A stretch of 64,000 nt of DNA, from contig CM050650.1 of the NCBI GenBank assembly GCA_027574665.1, positions 101,033,086-101,097,085 of the forward strand, read 5' to 3'. The translations under genes were made by a program, and so were the position numbers. Below the pieces are notes generated by a model that was not told the origin of the DNA, searched no databases, and saw only the letters and a program-made list of their open reading frames with translations. This DNA comes from Rhynochetos jubatus (Eukaryota; Chordata; Aves; Eurypygiformes; Rhynochetidae). This document shows, piece by piece, positions 49,796 to 63,780 of the stretch (position 1 is the first letter of the stretch; each line of letters begins with the position of its first letter).

Positions 49796-51430
49796 GAATA
49801 GTTAGATTCTCATCTCAGATACGTAGAATTTATAATGTTGATTATCAAGTCTGAGTTCATGAATTTATGTAAATATTTCTAAGATAACTAGATTTTTTAC
49901 TGACCTGTGTGACCAGTAAATAATTTGCTGGGAATATCTCCTAAAATGTATCAGCCTTTGCATTAAACAATTTTTTTCAGCCTACAACTCTGAAAATTTC
50001 TTTCTCTGTTTCATGTATGTCAGTCATAAGCATGAGTAAGAAAAAGCAAAATGCATGAAGAGGGTCCGATCAGTAGATGTCATGTTTCTTTATAGGTTTC
50101 TGTAGAGTCTGAACTAGCCAGTCTAGAACTAGATAGGCCACCTGAACACTCCAGAATGTCCCTACAATAGGTGTTAACATATTCTGCAGAAAATGAAGCG
50201 GTTTCAAATGAGTAGGAATCATCACAAGTGTATTGCTTGAACCTCTAAATGAATCTTTTGAATTGTTTTTGTTGTATTGTGGTGAAATATATACCATAAA
50301 ACAAAAGTTTATTACAAATATTTTATTTCATGCTCCCTTTGCTTCTGGCTGATTATTACAAATCAGATTTCATGCTAACATATGGAAGGGGTTAGTTCAC
50401 TGCTAGGATCTTGATGATAAGCAGAGATTATGGACTATGTGATGTATCATTTTTCTGTTGCTTTTACTAGTTTTAAAGTAATCATTTTTCTTAGTCTCAA
50501 ATATAGTGTGATTTTTCAAAGAACTCTAGAGTTTTGATATAACAAAATTGAATCCATGTCTGTGTGCTGCAGCAGATGGATGAATTTTTAAAACAACAAA
50601 AAACCCCCAATTCTTCTGTTCTTATTAACTTTTTATTCTGTAGATACCACGGATTTATCCAGACAGGTTGTGATGCGTTTCTGCAGTGATCATGAAATGC
50701 ATAGCAGTGTGTCTGATATTTTGAGCAGGAACAATGTGGGGTGATTTGGATTATTTGGGAGGGTCTTAAATCTTTAATAAAAAGATATGAACTGAAACTG
50801 TGAATTATTTTTATGAGCTAAAATGATGAATAAAAGAAGGAAAATCTTAGCCACAACAAAATCTTTGCTAAAGATCTATTTCTTCTATGTACAATGAATT
50901 AATAGATTATTTACTTGCCAAAAGGTCTTTTCAGTGTCTTCCAGGGGAAAAAAAAAAAAAAAACCCGAGAAAAATAGCTAATGGGGGTGTCTACATATTC
51001 CATATCTCCCACAGCTTACAAATAGCAGTATCTTAAAATGCAGCATAATAAAATAAATATGATACTTCAGAACCAACACACAAAAACCCTTCAGCGTTTA
51101 AAATAAGATGTACTTCTAGTTGGTTTTTTTTCCATGACAGTGGTGGGGTTTTTTATTTGGTTTACTGATATTTAGCTTTTTAACACCTCATCTTTCTTTA
51201 AAGAATACCAGAAAGCTGTAGGAACATTATCTAAATTCTCATACAGAATAATCCTTTGAAGAATGTTATGTTAGAAGTAAGAAATCAGTATCATTTAAGG
51301 TGAAGTACTTGCCTGAGTTCACATTGTGTTTTAGAAGTAAGGGAAGGAACATTTCCTGGGAACTGTCATTCCTATTCAACACTTTTGATATATAATAACT
51401 GAATACATGTCAAAATGTGATATGGCATCC

Positions 51431-51447
51431 TTTTTTTTTTTTTTTTT
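51431..51447. repeat. T17 homopolymer with (GT)n edge
   Basis: Seventeen T residues followed by GTGTGTG. Simple sequence; no adjacent element is recognised. Confidence 0.88.
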
Positions 51448-53360
51448 GTGTGTGTTTTATACTTATAGGGATGATCTCATGTATAAGTTGTGTACACTTG
51501 GAGGCTCTAATGATTTACGTATGAAGTCTTAGGCATAAATAGATGATTCATTCTCACCTGTTTTCTTGAACAAAATCTCTCTAGGTTTCTCTTCATTCTC
51601 CTTTGAAGTGAGACATTTTCTTTTGTCCTATCTCCTAATGAATCTTGCTTCTAAGACTCTCTTCAGTCTCCATGAGTGTGTGGTTTTGTTTTAATTTCTG
51701 CTTTTTGTGTATTGATTAGTTGTTAATGATAAATCAAACCAGACTTTTAAAAAGCCAACATTAAGAGTTCTTATACATCATGGAACAATACACTCAGCAC
51801 CCTACTCAGTGAATCTGAGTCAAATACATTATTACAAATCTGACTAAAGTATTTGGAGTGTGGGAAACACATCCTTAAACCCAGTTAAGCAACTGATAAG
51901 AGTGAAATATTTAAAATGTGAAGAAGGTTGTAAAGCTTTGCTTTTGATTATTACTTTACCAATTACTTATTGATCCTGTCCTGTCTTGGATTTGTTGTGT
52001 ACTAATTGCTGATGACAAAAGGGAAATATTTTCTTGATTGAGATACAGATTTACTGAAAGGATTCAGAAGTGTTTCGATTTTTCTCTTACTCTTTCTCCC
52101 ATTAACTTCTCTCTGTTACATGTGGCATTATGGAGTGTGTACAGCTGTTATGAGTAACTGTCTGCTCAGCTTCCCCAGGTCTGTTGGAACTAGTCCAAAT
52201 GGGTATTTGTCCCAAAGTTAACCAAATAGTAAAACACGTTAGTTAAGTTTTCATGTAAATATGTCCTTATTTCTATTCTAGTTCAATGGAAGAACTACTT
52301 CCCCAGCTACAATACTCATTGATTCAATGGATGGTGTAAGAATATGCTCATGTGTCATCAATCCTGCCTGACAGCACATATTCCCTCTTCTGTTACTCTT
52401 GGATTACAAACTGTCTGAAACACAAGACATATTTTTCCCTGGATTTCTACCATGCTTAGCACAGTGGCACACTAGTTCACTTTCGGAATTCTTAAACCGA
52501 AAATATAAATGCTTTTGTAAAGTTACGGTGGTCTTGAGGATAGAAAGCCAAGAAATGTTGTGTAGGTTTTTATTTCATGGTCAGCTTTCTGCAAGCCAAG
52601 CTCTGGGGTTTAGCCTGATGGAATGGAAAGCAATTTAAACTCTTTGTTCTACAGCAAATACTTTGTGTTTTAAAATTACAATGCTCAGCACAGCAGGAAT
52701 TATCTCTTACTATGGTATTCAACAATAGAAGTGTGAAAAGGAAGTAGAGTACAGCTCAGACATGCATGACTAAAAAGTGGATTCTACAACACTCTATTAG
52801 CCCCTTACAGTCCCTATGCCTACAGTGAAGAGAATGGGATTCAGAGCCCATACTCTATGTGTAGAAAGATAATTGCTTTTTTACAATGACCATATAATTT
52901 AAAAATGCAGAAATCCATTGTTGCCACTTTTTTAGCTTTAGGAAATTAGTAAATTACATGAACTTCTAACTTCATAAGAATATGGTAGGGATCAATGTGG
53001 CAACTAAGGGAATGAAAACCTTTCTGAATGAAAATGGCAATGAATGCTGTGCTTTGTGTTATAACATCTTGGGTTTGTTGCTATTTTTTGTGCATGCTGA
53101 GTGTAGATTGACCAACTAGATTGACATCTTGGAAGGAGGCTTCTCAAGCATGAGAACAAGCCATCTGACTTTCCATTCTTTGAAGGCATTGGTGGTAATG
53201 TTAGATATTGGTAGCACTATTGCATCTTTGCCAGACCAATGAATAGAATCAGTGGTGCATGGGATACATTTGTGCTTGAAGTTCCACAGTCCTTTTCTGT
53301 GGGCACGTAACTGGCTAGGGTCTGACTTTGGAAGGAAACTGGAATGTGCATAGGCAGCTG

Positions 53361-53391
53361 TAGCATGTTTCACTTCTTAGCATGTTTCACT
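53361..53391. repeat. Tandem duplication TAGCATGTTTCACT x 2
   Basis: Identical 14-mers at 53361-53374 and 53378-53391, unit length 17 bp. A clean, probably recent local duplication. Confidence 0.85.
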
Positions 53392-56300
53392 ATGTCAAGA
53401 GCTGTGGAAGACCAAGATTCACTGTGCACTGTGAGTTGCACCTTCATGAAGCATCAACACAGACATATTCTGTTGGGTAAGTATCAGATTTCAAAGCTTG
53501 GAACCTCACGTGGTTCATGTCAGGAACTCAGATACTATATTTTGTGAACACCAAGGAGCTTCAGTATTCTCTAGAGTCTAAGATGAATGTTTCATAGAAA
53601 CTTGAAACACAGAGAACAAAATATCGCTGTAGTATGTGTTGCAACACCACATAGAAGGTATATCAACATACAACACATAAGAGTACAATGCATTTCCATT
53701 ATACATTCTTAATTTCAAGGATATTTCACCCTGAAATATGATATGCAAAATCTCTAATTTTAAAATCAGACAGAATATTTGTTGTGCTCTCAGTAGTCCA
53801 GTCAAATCAAATTTACATTTTTGTAATTGCATAAATGTTCCAACAGTCCATTATAAAGATTGTTTCATTATTACCCCATTAATCTCATGTTAGAAATTTA
53901 TGCAAGGAATTTCATTAGCTGCTAATGCAAGAGAGAATAATTCTTGATATTGTTAGTGTTAACTTTCCCCAATTGTTTTCATTTCTATTTATGTTTATTG
54001 GGAAAACTGAACACACAAGTAAAACATCTCATAGAAACTATGACAGAACCAAGTAACTATTGCCTAACATATAGAAAAATATATAACACTTGCACAATGA
54101 ATCTCATTTACAGTAGATGCTTTTGGCAGCCCAGTTTAAGTTTGTTAAGACTGATGAATATACAAAAAGAAAGTGTAAGTGAGAAGCAACAATATAAACA
54201 TGAAAAATACCCAAAATAAATTTTAAATATTAAAAGCTAATCTGTACACACCTGTAATCAGCTCATTTTCATAACGTCTGTACCAATATTCTGTCTAGAC
54301 CATGCTTGGTTTATCTACATTTAAATTAAGACACAGCAAGAAGTAAGAGGACAACTTTAATTTTTGAAGTTATGAGGAGATCCAAGTGACTGGTGCTAAC
54401 AGCTGTGAATCAGCAAACCTTTTCCCTTTCATTTGTGGTTAGCGAGATTGCATGGGCAAATGTCTAACACAACGTCTCTGTGGTTAGGGTGCTGTGGCTT
54501 TATGTTTGAATGATACCACATTCCAGTCCTACTTAGGATTTATCCCACTTTCATTGAAATCAGAATAAATAGCTGAGTTGACTTTGATGAAACAGGCTTA
54601 TCCTAAATATATAGGCTGGATCCTCTAAAGACATAACAGGAATTTTTTTTGGCAGAATTTCAATCCAGATTTCGCCACATTTAAACCCTAAACCCATTAT
54701 GCCTCCTAGCTCCATGCAGGCCTGAAGGGTTCTGCAAACAGCACTCTTCCTTTGGAGTCCAAGAACCGTGTCAACACAAGCACCTAAACCCCATCACAGA
54801 TGAGTCCCAATTCAGTTTTGTTTCCAGCTCTGCCTTGTTCCCCTGAAGATCCTGAAATGCACGTGTTCTGAGCAGAATTAGCAAACTGTGACAGGGCTGA
54901 CCATGTAGAGCATGTATGTTTGTTCACTGTCTTTCTTTTTGAAACATGCTAGGAAAGTATCCTGATGTAGAACATACCAAAGAAACTAGTTCACAGGAGG
55001 CTTGAAGGATTAATGTGCATTCCTCCCATGAGCTTCCTTTTGATGTGAGTACAGGTTAGACAGTAGGTCTAGAGTAAGGAGAGAAGGTGTCCTACTTCCT
55101 TTCTTCCCCCCCCAATTTAATGAAAAATGCATGTATAATCCTAGAATTAACAACAAAAACTGAAGAGCTCCTCCCCTCTCTATGGTGTTGTCCGCCTCTC
55201 TTTTATTCCCAGATTTTTTCTCTCACACTTTTCTCCTTATGAATCTTGTGATTCTCTTCTGAACAGCCTTAACATTGCAGAAGAAGGAAGGAAGGAGGAT
55301 TCCTTGTTTCACCTTGCCCTAGACCCTAGCAATTAGAGTGCTTTCTAAATCAGAGATGTTTTCCTGTTGGGTTTAGGATAAGGTGTATTTAAGCCAAAGA
55401 ACACAGTAAATAAAAGTATCTAATTTTCCATGTTTGCTTCTCAAAACAAGCAGTAGTTTTTTGTCCCAGCTGTGATCTTAAAAACAAAGAGGCAAAACAG
55501 TGATTCCATGCTTTCAAAGGACAAGATGAAAAGAATTAAAACTATGGAGTTTGCCAGATGGACCTACCTAATTTCTGGACTTAACAGTAGAAGAGGAGTG
55601 GAATTTCACACATCTCAGTGCACTCAGTTTCTTACTTAGAAACACCAGAGCACTTTCTTTGATCTAACTCTACTGGAAATGATGAAATTTCTGAAAATTG
55701 TTGGCTTGGAACTGCATGGTTTCTTAGAAAATTTAAAGCTGGTGAAGAGGAAAACAAAATAAATACCTTGTGTCTCTTGAAAATGGATTTTTAAAAGCAA
55801 TTTATTAAAAAGCAATTATATAATTTGTAATTTCAATGTATAGAAGATTTATTTAAAAGCAAGATAAAAATCTGCTGCAAAATTTTAGTCATTCATAGAA
55901 AATGGTGGAACACACTCCTCGTCATTTGGACAGTTTCTTAACTTGGGGCACAATTCATACATTATTATAAATATAGATAGTTCTTCAGTCCACCCATGGC
56001 CCAAGCTGCCTTGCTATAAGCAAACTTATCTGACAGCTAGTAAGCAAGTTAGCTGTGCTTGCTGTGAGCCGAGGCTAAGCCTTCCCCAGGAGTAAATACA
56101 TTAGCTTGGGCTTTGCATTTAGCTTAACACCAGCCATAATGTAGCTTCTGGAACACAGCTGGCTCATCATGAAGGCAGAGCAAGGTGTGACAGAGTGGGA
56201 ACCTTGCCTGAGACAGGTTTATCATGAAACTGCACCTTTAGTGATTATATTACAACGTGACTTGTCTTCCCATATTCTGAAAATGTTATTTTATAGTAAA

Positions 56301-57469
56301 CTGTGAAATGACAAACATAAATGATTCACATAAATTAGGTTAGTTCAAATTGCATTTTAGTGAGTTCTGATTGACACAAGGCAACAGTAATTAATCATGG
56401 TGGGGCAATAATGGCTTTGGAGTTACTGACCTTCAAAATCTGTCTTCAAGAGATAGTGTTACAGTTATTATCTGAACTCAGTGTCTCTTTTTAGTGGGAC
56501 AAAGGTCATTATCTTACAATTTATTTTAATTTCTCTTTCACAGAGAATATAATAAAGCAATGACAAATTAGCTTTGATCTCACAGGAGCCAAAGCAAGGG
56601 AAACAAACTATGAATTCTGCAATGTCTCTCTTAATGACCAGTTTTCTTCATTGCAAATTTGATTTTGCTTTGTTAGTACTTTCCTACTTCAGAGACATCT
56701 AATACTGATTTTTCTTCTGTTGAGTTATACAACTTCAACTTTACCTGAATTATTTGACTTAATGCATGAATTTTTCCAAAAAGAATGGATATTCTGGATG
56801 TGTTTTAACATTAATATTACATGAAAGAAACACTATAGTCCATCCCAACAAAAACAGATGGCTTGAGTTATTAACAATATATATTTTTTTATATTACTTC
56901 CTGCTGTGAACATTAAAATTTTGCTGTATTCTAGCCTTCTTTTGCCATCTGGTTGAAAATCAATAATGAGGGAAAAGGCAAGTCCTATTTATAGAGAACT
57001 CCGCCACCTTTTATGAGAACTGAACTTAGTTCAGTCCCTGTGATGTCCTAGAAAGGGTAAGACAATATCTAGATTTGAAGAACTGAATGTTCTTACTTCC
57101 ACTGCTGGCACATGTCTGTCTGGTCTTGAAATGAAAGACAGTGAGACTGTGTTTTTGTAAAGTAAAACTGTGTGTTATCAATGTGCAGGTCATACATTGG
57201 ACGATAACCTGCAATGATTATGAGTACAGTATAAAAATTTCATGAAAGCATAATCTCCAGACAGAAAAGACTCCAGTTATTAGCTCTTAACACAATAATA
57301 CTATTCACCTTAACATTTTGTGGGAAAGGTGTGCCTCTGTCAAAAGGAAAAAAATGTAAGTCTTGTTAAGATCCCCAGGGAGGCCAGTTACAAGGACTGT
57401 CAGTTATACTAACAGCACAATTTACAGTTCCAGAAAACAGAATATTTCAGCCTGCATATTCAGCTAAAC

Positions 57470-58040
57470 TTATGCTGAAGTGCCAGACCAAAACAAAAAT
57501 CTGGCCCATGTTTCAATAAAAACTACTCTTCTTGAATGCTCTGACAAAACCAAGTAATGCCTCTTAGGCATATTCATAGATAGAGCCCTGCCAACCATCG
57601 CTCCTTCTGCAGCACCACTCACTGAAGCAAGAAATAGGTGTTCACAAACTTCCATGAGGAACCCTGTCAGCAGGCAATACACCAGTCATCAGCACAAACT
57701 GTGCCTGGTGTCTCCTGATGGTTAATTAGAGCAGGGAAGGACCAGCAGCAGGATCAGAATGGTACATATTGCTCCTGATGCAACTCAGGAGACTGTTGTG
57801 CCCAGGTAGCAGACTCTGTAGATGGATGGAATACAAGCATCTCATGGAGGGAAGGATAGCGTGAACCACTGAACAGACTTTGGTTGTGATCAGAGATGGC
57901 AACTCAAATAAATTAGCTGAAGTGGAAGAAGAGGTTAATGAAGAGAGACAGTGCGAGGAAAGGTGAGAGGAGGTTTTGTTCTGACCAGTAACAGAAAGCT
58001 GTTCCTCTTCAAGCACTTGCTCGAAGTAGGGCATAGACAA
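57470..58040 (-). other. Two adjacent minus-strand open frames, unidentified
   Basis: On the minus strand, a 104-codon frame (58040 down to 57726) is followed after a short gap by a 70-codon frame (57682 to 57470). Base composition is more balanced than in the surroundings and amino-acid use is less extreme than in typical AT-rich noise (S-, L- and T-rich first part). I recognise no domain, signal peptide or membrane pattern with confidence. It may be a decayed retrotransposed gene, an unknown transposon fragment, or chance. Confidence 0.25.
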
Positions 58041-61000
58041 TGACCAGCAGGCTCTGTATGTTTTCCAATGTGATCTCTGAATACTGCTGCAAACATAGGA
58101 TTCATTGCTTGAAACCAGGTAATACTCAGGTTTTATGTGGGTAATTCTGAGAACACTGCCGCTTACATGTTTACTCTACAGCTATAAAAGCAGACATTTT
58201 CTAAGTCCAAAAAAAATTGAACCTAGTCCCTCTGCCATAGCTTCATGTTGAAAAATTTACAAAACATTGCTGTCCACAGAAGATAATCCTGTCTGCACAA
58301 TGAAACTTGTAGGATAAACTGAAGTTCATTTTAACTGTAGCTATTTATGCAATAATTTCTTTTAGAAACGCTGCTCTGTATTGAGGGAACTGTGAGTCCC
58401 TCTCAGTATACTGATGAAAAGTAATGGTCTTTCACTTGATACATAATTTGACTGTAGAACTTTTTGCTGTAGGATGCTGTTGACTGACTCCTCAAAGCCT
58501 GGGTTCAAGCATCTGCCAGAGATGTTAACGGTACAGCAGACTCAGCAGAACAAAGCACTGCTGGGGTATCAGGTACTCTAGTTCACAGATGAACATGCTA
58601 GCTGGCAGCACCATTGAAGGTGGATTTGCATTAAGACAATCTTAGCAATCTTAGAAGAGTATAGACACACATCTCTTCTGCCAGCCCTGCTGCAGAAGCA
58701 GCAATCTGTGTCAGTGGGGTGATAAGGAAAAGCTGAAGAGGTGGGTGATTAAAGACCATGTAAGAGCCTGCTTATACTAAAACTACAATAAATAATCTTT
58801 GTGTTTCTGATTTAAACAGATATAAACTATTAGGAATTTGAATGAGATATTCAATGATCAGCATCTTATACCACATTTAACTACCATGAAGTCTGGGCAT
58901 TGTTATGGGATGATTGACTAGATGAGACACAGTTCCAATTATTTATCATGCTGAAAGTCATGTGAGTCTAGAGCATTTTGTGAGCATACTATGCTTCCAT
59001 AGTAATTCTTCTTTTCTTTTTTTGTTATGTTAATAACATCTAAAACAATAAATTTGTAGCTTATAAATTAGACTTCAAGCACGGCTTTAATGGATGCTAA
59101 AGCTCTTGCAGTAGAAGTACAACAGTGGTCATATATTACTTGCATAATACTGCAAAATCTTAATTCAGATGGAAAGAGTCCAGTTTTCAACCTCTGATGA
59201 TTTTCTAGTTAATGCAAGAATAGCTATACTGGCCTGACTTTACATGCATCTGCTGGCCCAAGAAAAGGTTATATCTTTTTACAAAAGCTCATATAAATCA
59301 AAGACACTTCTGCTTTCTGATTATAAGCCTTCTGCAAGGAAGACAGACTTCAGTGTGATTCAGGATTCCACATGGAAAAATATACACCTGCCTGCATTAA
59401 TACCCACATATTTTTTCTAACAGTACCTGCTTTTCTTGGTGAGACAGACACAGCTATGGGTCAAGAGCACTGTTGTGTGTTACATGTGCGTAACAAGCTT
59501 TTATCATCCAACTGTGAGCTTGCAAATCTATTTGTATCTAAACCTGGCATATCTCACTTAAGATCAAAACATCAATCACCTTCTATGCAGCAGCTGTGAA
59601 CTATTTTTGTTTCCTTGACAAAAAACTTTACTATTTCAGTTTGGGCATAACAGGATATAGGAATGGGCCCAGTTACCCCTTTTAGTGTGATGACAAAAAC
59701 AATGATTTTTATTACAATTCAAAAATTTAATCCTAAAAAGATTTGTTTTATTTTAATGGAAAGGACAGATTATCTCATTAGTGAAAGATAAATAAGGAAG
59801 TGATGAATTTTGCTAACTTTGGTGGTGTGGCCCTCTTTAAATGGTATTTCAAGACCTTTTTAAAAACCTTGTATTAGAAATGACATTACCTCAAATGGAG
59901 AGTTATAAACTTATGAATTTGCTCCAAAAGATGTGTTATTATATTCATGCCAAATTTAGAAGAGATCTTTTGTGGGTGGAAGGCAGTGGAGTGCTATGGA
60001 AGTCAGAAGTATAAAGTTGAATTGTTCTTATAATTTGTTTTAAAACTTTTAAAAACCATTACTTTGTTCATAGTTTTTGTCCTGCAGGCTTCAACTTTGT
60101 TCTGTTAACTTATGTTGCTTTCTGTGGGGCCAGTAGAAGAACTAGTATGTATACTGCAGATTAATGTTAAGATTACTTTCATATTAAGTACACAAGATAA
60201 GTGTTAACCAGAACAATGATTAAACATACATACATTTTTGTACATAAATAAATGCAAGAAAACCATACCATAAACAGGATCAAGGATTTCATTCTCCTGT
60301 AATGACTGGGGATTATGGTCAGTATGAAAGAAAGTTGTTGTGAATGAAGGTAATTTTACCTATAAGAAGGAACAGAACTAAGACTATCCCAAAAGGAAAA
60401 CGAGATTGGACAGCATTATTTAAAAGTCCAAGCTTTGACTTTACAGGTCAACATAAGCAATATAAAAATGATCCCATTATGCTGCTACTAAATTGTTCTT
60501 GATGTATTTTATTTCTTATGAGTTGAAATTCTGCCCTTCTCAGCATTGATAAGAACAAGGACCCTAAAATAATGAGTCAGAATCCAAGGATTAACTTAAA
60601 AACATACGTTTCCTTAAAACAGCAAGTATTTTGTGGGTTTGTTTCCATTTGATTTTGGCTTAGGCTATTCATGTTAGAGGTGACCTTCATAATACTTTCA
60701 GGCTTTTCTCTAAAATACTAGAAACTTATCTTTCCAGTTCAAAACATGTTTCTTTCTAATATTCCCTTGCCTCCCAGACCTGGAGACTCAATCAAACTTC
60801 ATGAGACTAAGGAGTGACAGCCCTGTTATACAAAAAAATAACTTGCAGGTACTGTGGGTCATTAAAATTCCATTTCCTATTTCCCCTGCATTCCTCTGTC
60901 AAAAAGAGTCTTCTCTAGTAGAGCTATAAATTCCATGTCCTACATTACCAAATCTCACTTCAAACAGTAAACCTAATCTAAGTAGAGTTTCTTTCTATAA

Positions 61001-62899
61001 AACCTGTTTGTTATGCAGTGGTTTGTGCCTAGTATGTCTCAAACACGCAAAAAAAACCCCAACAAAATAATATTATAGATTGTTGGAATATGGGCTGATT
61101 CATACGCTGCTGAGATGTTGCTACAGTTGTAAAAGATGGATAGAATGGAAAATCTCTGACCACTGAACAGAGAGAATATTTGCACTGTGCTTCATGTTGT
61201 ACTGCTGTCAGGTATATTGTTAAGCAAAATAAAAAATGAAAAAATCAGCCAAGCCCAGAAGTGTTAGAGAAAAAAACCACAAGCAGAGATCCAAACTTTT
61301 GTGCTTTAAATTATATTTGCTCTTTCTTCTCCTTCAGTTTATTTTAAAGCTTATGTATGTTGAACTTAAAGGGTAGTGCATTCTCTGAAATAATGAAAAA
61401 AAAAAAATATTTTAACAGTCAAAATTCCTTACAACAAAAGTAAGATGATTTTTTTTTTTTTAACCTCTTTTCTATATCCATTTTGAGAGCCACCAGCATT
61501 CTTTACTTCTCTGGCAGGCATGAAATTATTAACTGTAAAGAGAGCTCTTTACTGGGTCCCATTACATAGGGAGGAATTTATGAAACAAGAAAAGATGTTT
61601 ACAAAGTTGTCCTTTGTACGATTCTTCCAAGGACATTACAGACAGATGATAAAATACCCCAAACAGTTTATCAACATGTGCCCATTGTAAAATCAGCAGA
61701 AGACAAGCAATTCTAGGAATCTCATATCTCCAATTGCTTTCCTCAAATCTCAATTCCTAGTCTTCTTTCAAGATTGCTAACATACCAATTCCATTCATGT
61801 TTGTCTCCCCAAAATTAACAATCATATTTCTATTCCAAGATTCCTACAACAAGACTACTTCCTTTAACACATGTGTTTGATGAGGCTGTCTGAATTTATA
61901 TTAGTCTATCTGAATTTTTGTCAGACACATTCTTCTTCCATGAGTCCTGGAGGAATCACTGAGAACATTTAGTACTCACTCATTTTGGGTACCCACCCAT
62001 ACATGGTCTATAGCAGCCCAGAGTAACAGTTACAGAAAAACTCTTTAGAGATGTAGAAAGAAGAACAAAGCACAAGACTATATGGATAATGTAGCTATCA
62101 AATTATAGAAAATCTTGACTGAACATGTGTGCAAAATTCTTCTTTAGAGAATTATAGGTAGATCAGACTCTGCTGGATATTAACACAACAGGAAAAAAGT
62201 GTCATGTTGAAGAGTCCTTTCCCCATTCTGCTACTGCCAAAGTCCAATTTCAAACCAGGGAATCTTGAAGAATATTTTGTTTGAAGTAGTGATCCTATCA
62301 CATTATTGAATATGGCTACTGTGGCTGAAACAAGAAAAAAACGTTCAGGTGAGGTAACTATCCTCCACAGATATCTTCTGTGCTCTAAAACGTAACCGAA
62401 TACATTGAAACAACAAACAACAACACAGATAAGAGGAAACCCGCTGGATGAGGTATTGAAAAAAATGAAAACTGCAATGGCCTGTGCAGGACACAGTAGT
62501 GATAAAAGACAGCATTTTGTCTGCTAGATGTAGTTAGGCTGTCAGCATACATCTTTATTACCTATATTACTCAGTCTTATTTACATCTTATTCTGTATCT
62601 CTTCATATCATTCTGGTTTTAGACAATACACACATAGAGTTAATAACCATTTCTTTTTCATTAAGCCTTCTCAAGTCTTTTAAAAATCTGCCAAACTGCC
62701 AAAACCAGCCATTCATACTTGCAGTTAAAAGCAATTGCCTGCCTATAGCTTTATGTAAACAAACAAACAAAAATAATTAGATTTTTTAAAAGGAATTAGA
62801 TAGTCAAATTTAATTTATTTATGGATAATAGAAGCAATGGCCATAAAAGGTGATCGAATTGAACTGACATCTATGCAGGATTGGCTACATTTATATCAT

Positions 62900-63780
62900 T
62901 CTCATTAGATGTTTCCCTGATCTGTTCTCAAAGACCTCCAGTATTGGAAATATTTCACTTGCCTCACTGTTCTAGTGCTTCCATAGTGCTATTGTTAAAA
63001 GTTTCTCCTAAAATTTAATCTCAGCCTCTCTTACTGCAAATTAGGTGCACTGCTTCTTCCGTAATTCACCATCGATGTACAAAAGAGGACACTTCCTTCC
63101 TCAGTACTCCAGTCTTTCACATGCTTGAGGACTATTATCTCTCTCAAAGCTTTTCTTCTTTGGTCTAAATAATTTCCATTTATTCACTCTTTCCTCACAG
63201 GTTTTATTTTCTAGATCTGTGGTCATGCTCATTGCTCTACTCAAGATTCTTTTCAGAATGCCCAACTCCTTCTCGAAACACATTTGCCAACACTGAAAAC
63301 ACTATGCCAGCTGGAACTTCTCCATTTCTGGGTAGAACAGACTTCATAGGTCTGACAAGCCGCAGTTCTTTTTATGTAATCCTCTACAGCCTGTGTCTTT
63401 TTTGCATCAGTGGAAAATATTCCATAAGGCAAAAGCTGAAACATCAACATTCAGCTTCATGACGTGCAGTACTGTGCAGATCCACCAAACACCCAGTTGC
63501 TCACCTTCCCATATTTGTGTCACTGATAATTCTTGCCCTGGTTCCTATATGTGTCAATCCCAGTGTTTTTTAGGCTGTACCATTCTGAGTATAACAGAGT
63601 ATTGGGGTATCAGGACAAGAGACTCCAAATTGCTATCAGGTACCTTAAATATTTTCCCTCCTTGGGCTCTGAACTTAGCATTTTAAACCCATTTCATGTA
63701 TTAGTCCCAAAACCTTGGAAAACTACTTGTTCTTCTGATCACAAGATGCTTATAAACATCCTGAAATAGTCTTGGCTACC
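62900..63780 (-). mobile_element. Ancient CR1-clade LINE fragment, antisense
   Basis: The antisense order of the older CR1 3' region is followed across the interval: GATGTTTCCCTGATCTGTTC, TGTTCTAGTGCTTCCATAG, AAGTTTCTCCTAAAATTTAATC, TTGAGGACTATTATCTCTCTC, CAGGTTTTATTTTCTAGATC, ATGCTCATTGCTCTACTC, then ATGCCAGCTGGAAC and ATTCAGCTTCATGACG. The 3' end of the element is at the low-coordinate side. The part beyond about 63480 is assigned less securely. It is heavily diverged and non-functional. Confidence 0.7.

Larger units (their letters stand above)
49796..62899. other. Non-coding AT-rich stretch without recognised genes
   Basis: No gene is recognised over about 13 kb. Homopolymers: A16 at 50948-50963, T17 at 51431-51447, T13 at 61449-61461. 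An exact 14-mer duplication lies at 53361-53391. Two neighbouring minus-strand open frames (57470-57682, 57726-58040) are listed separately. GC-moderate patches at about 54640-54900 and 56040-56240 have no recognised identity. An (AAAC)-rich bit lies near 62756-62770. Confidence 0.55.
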
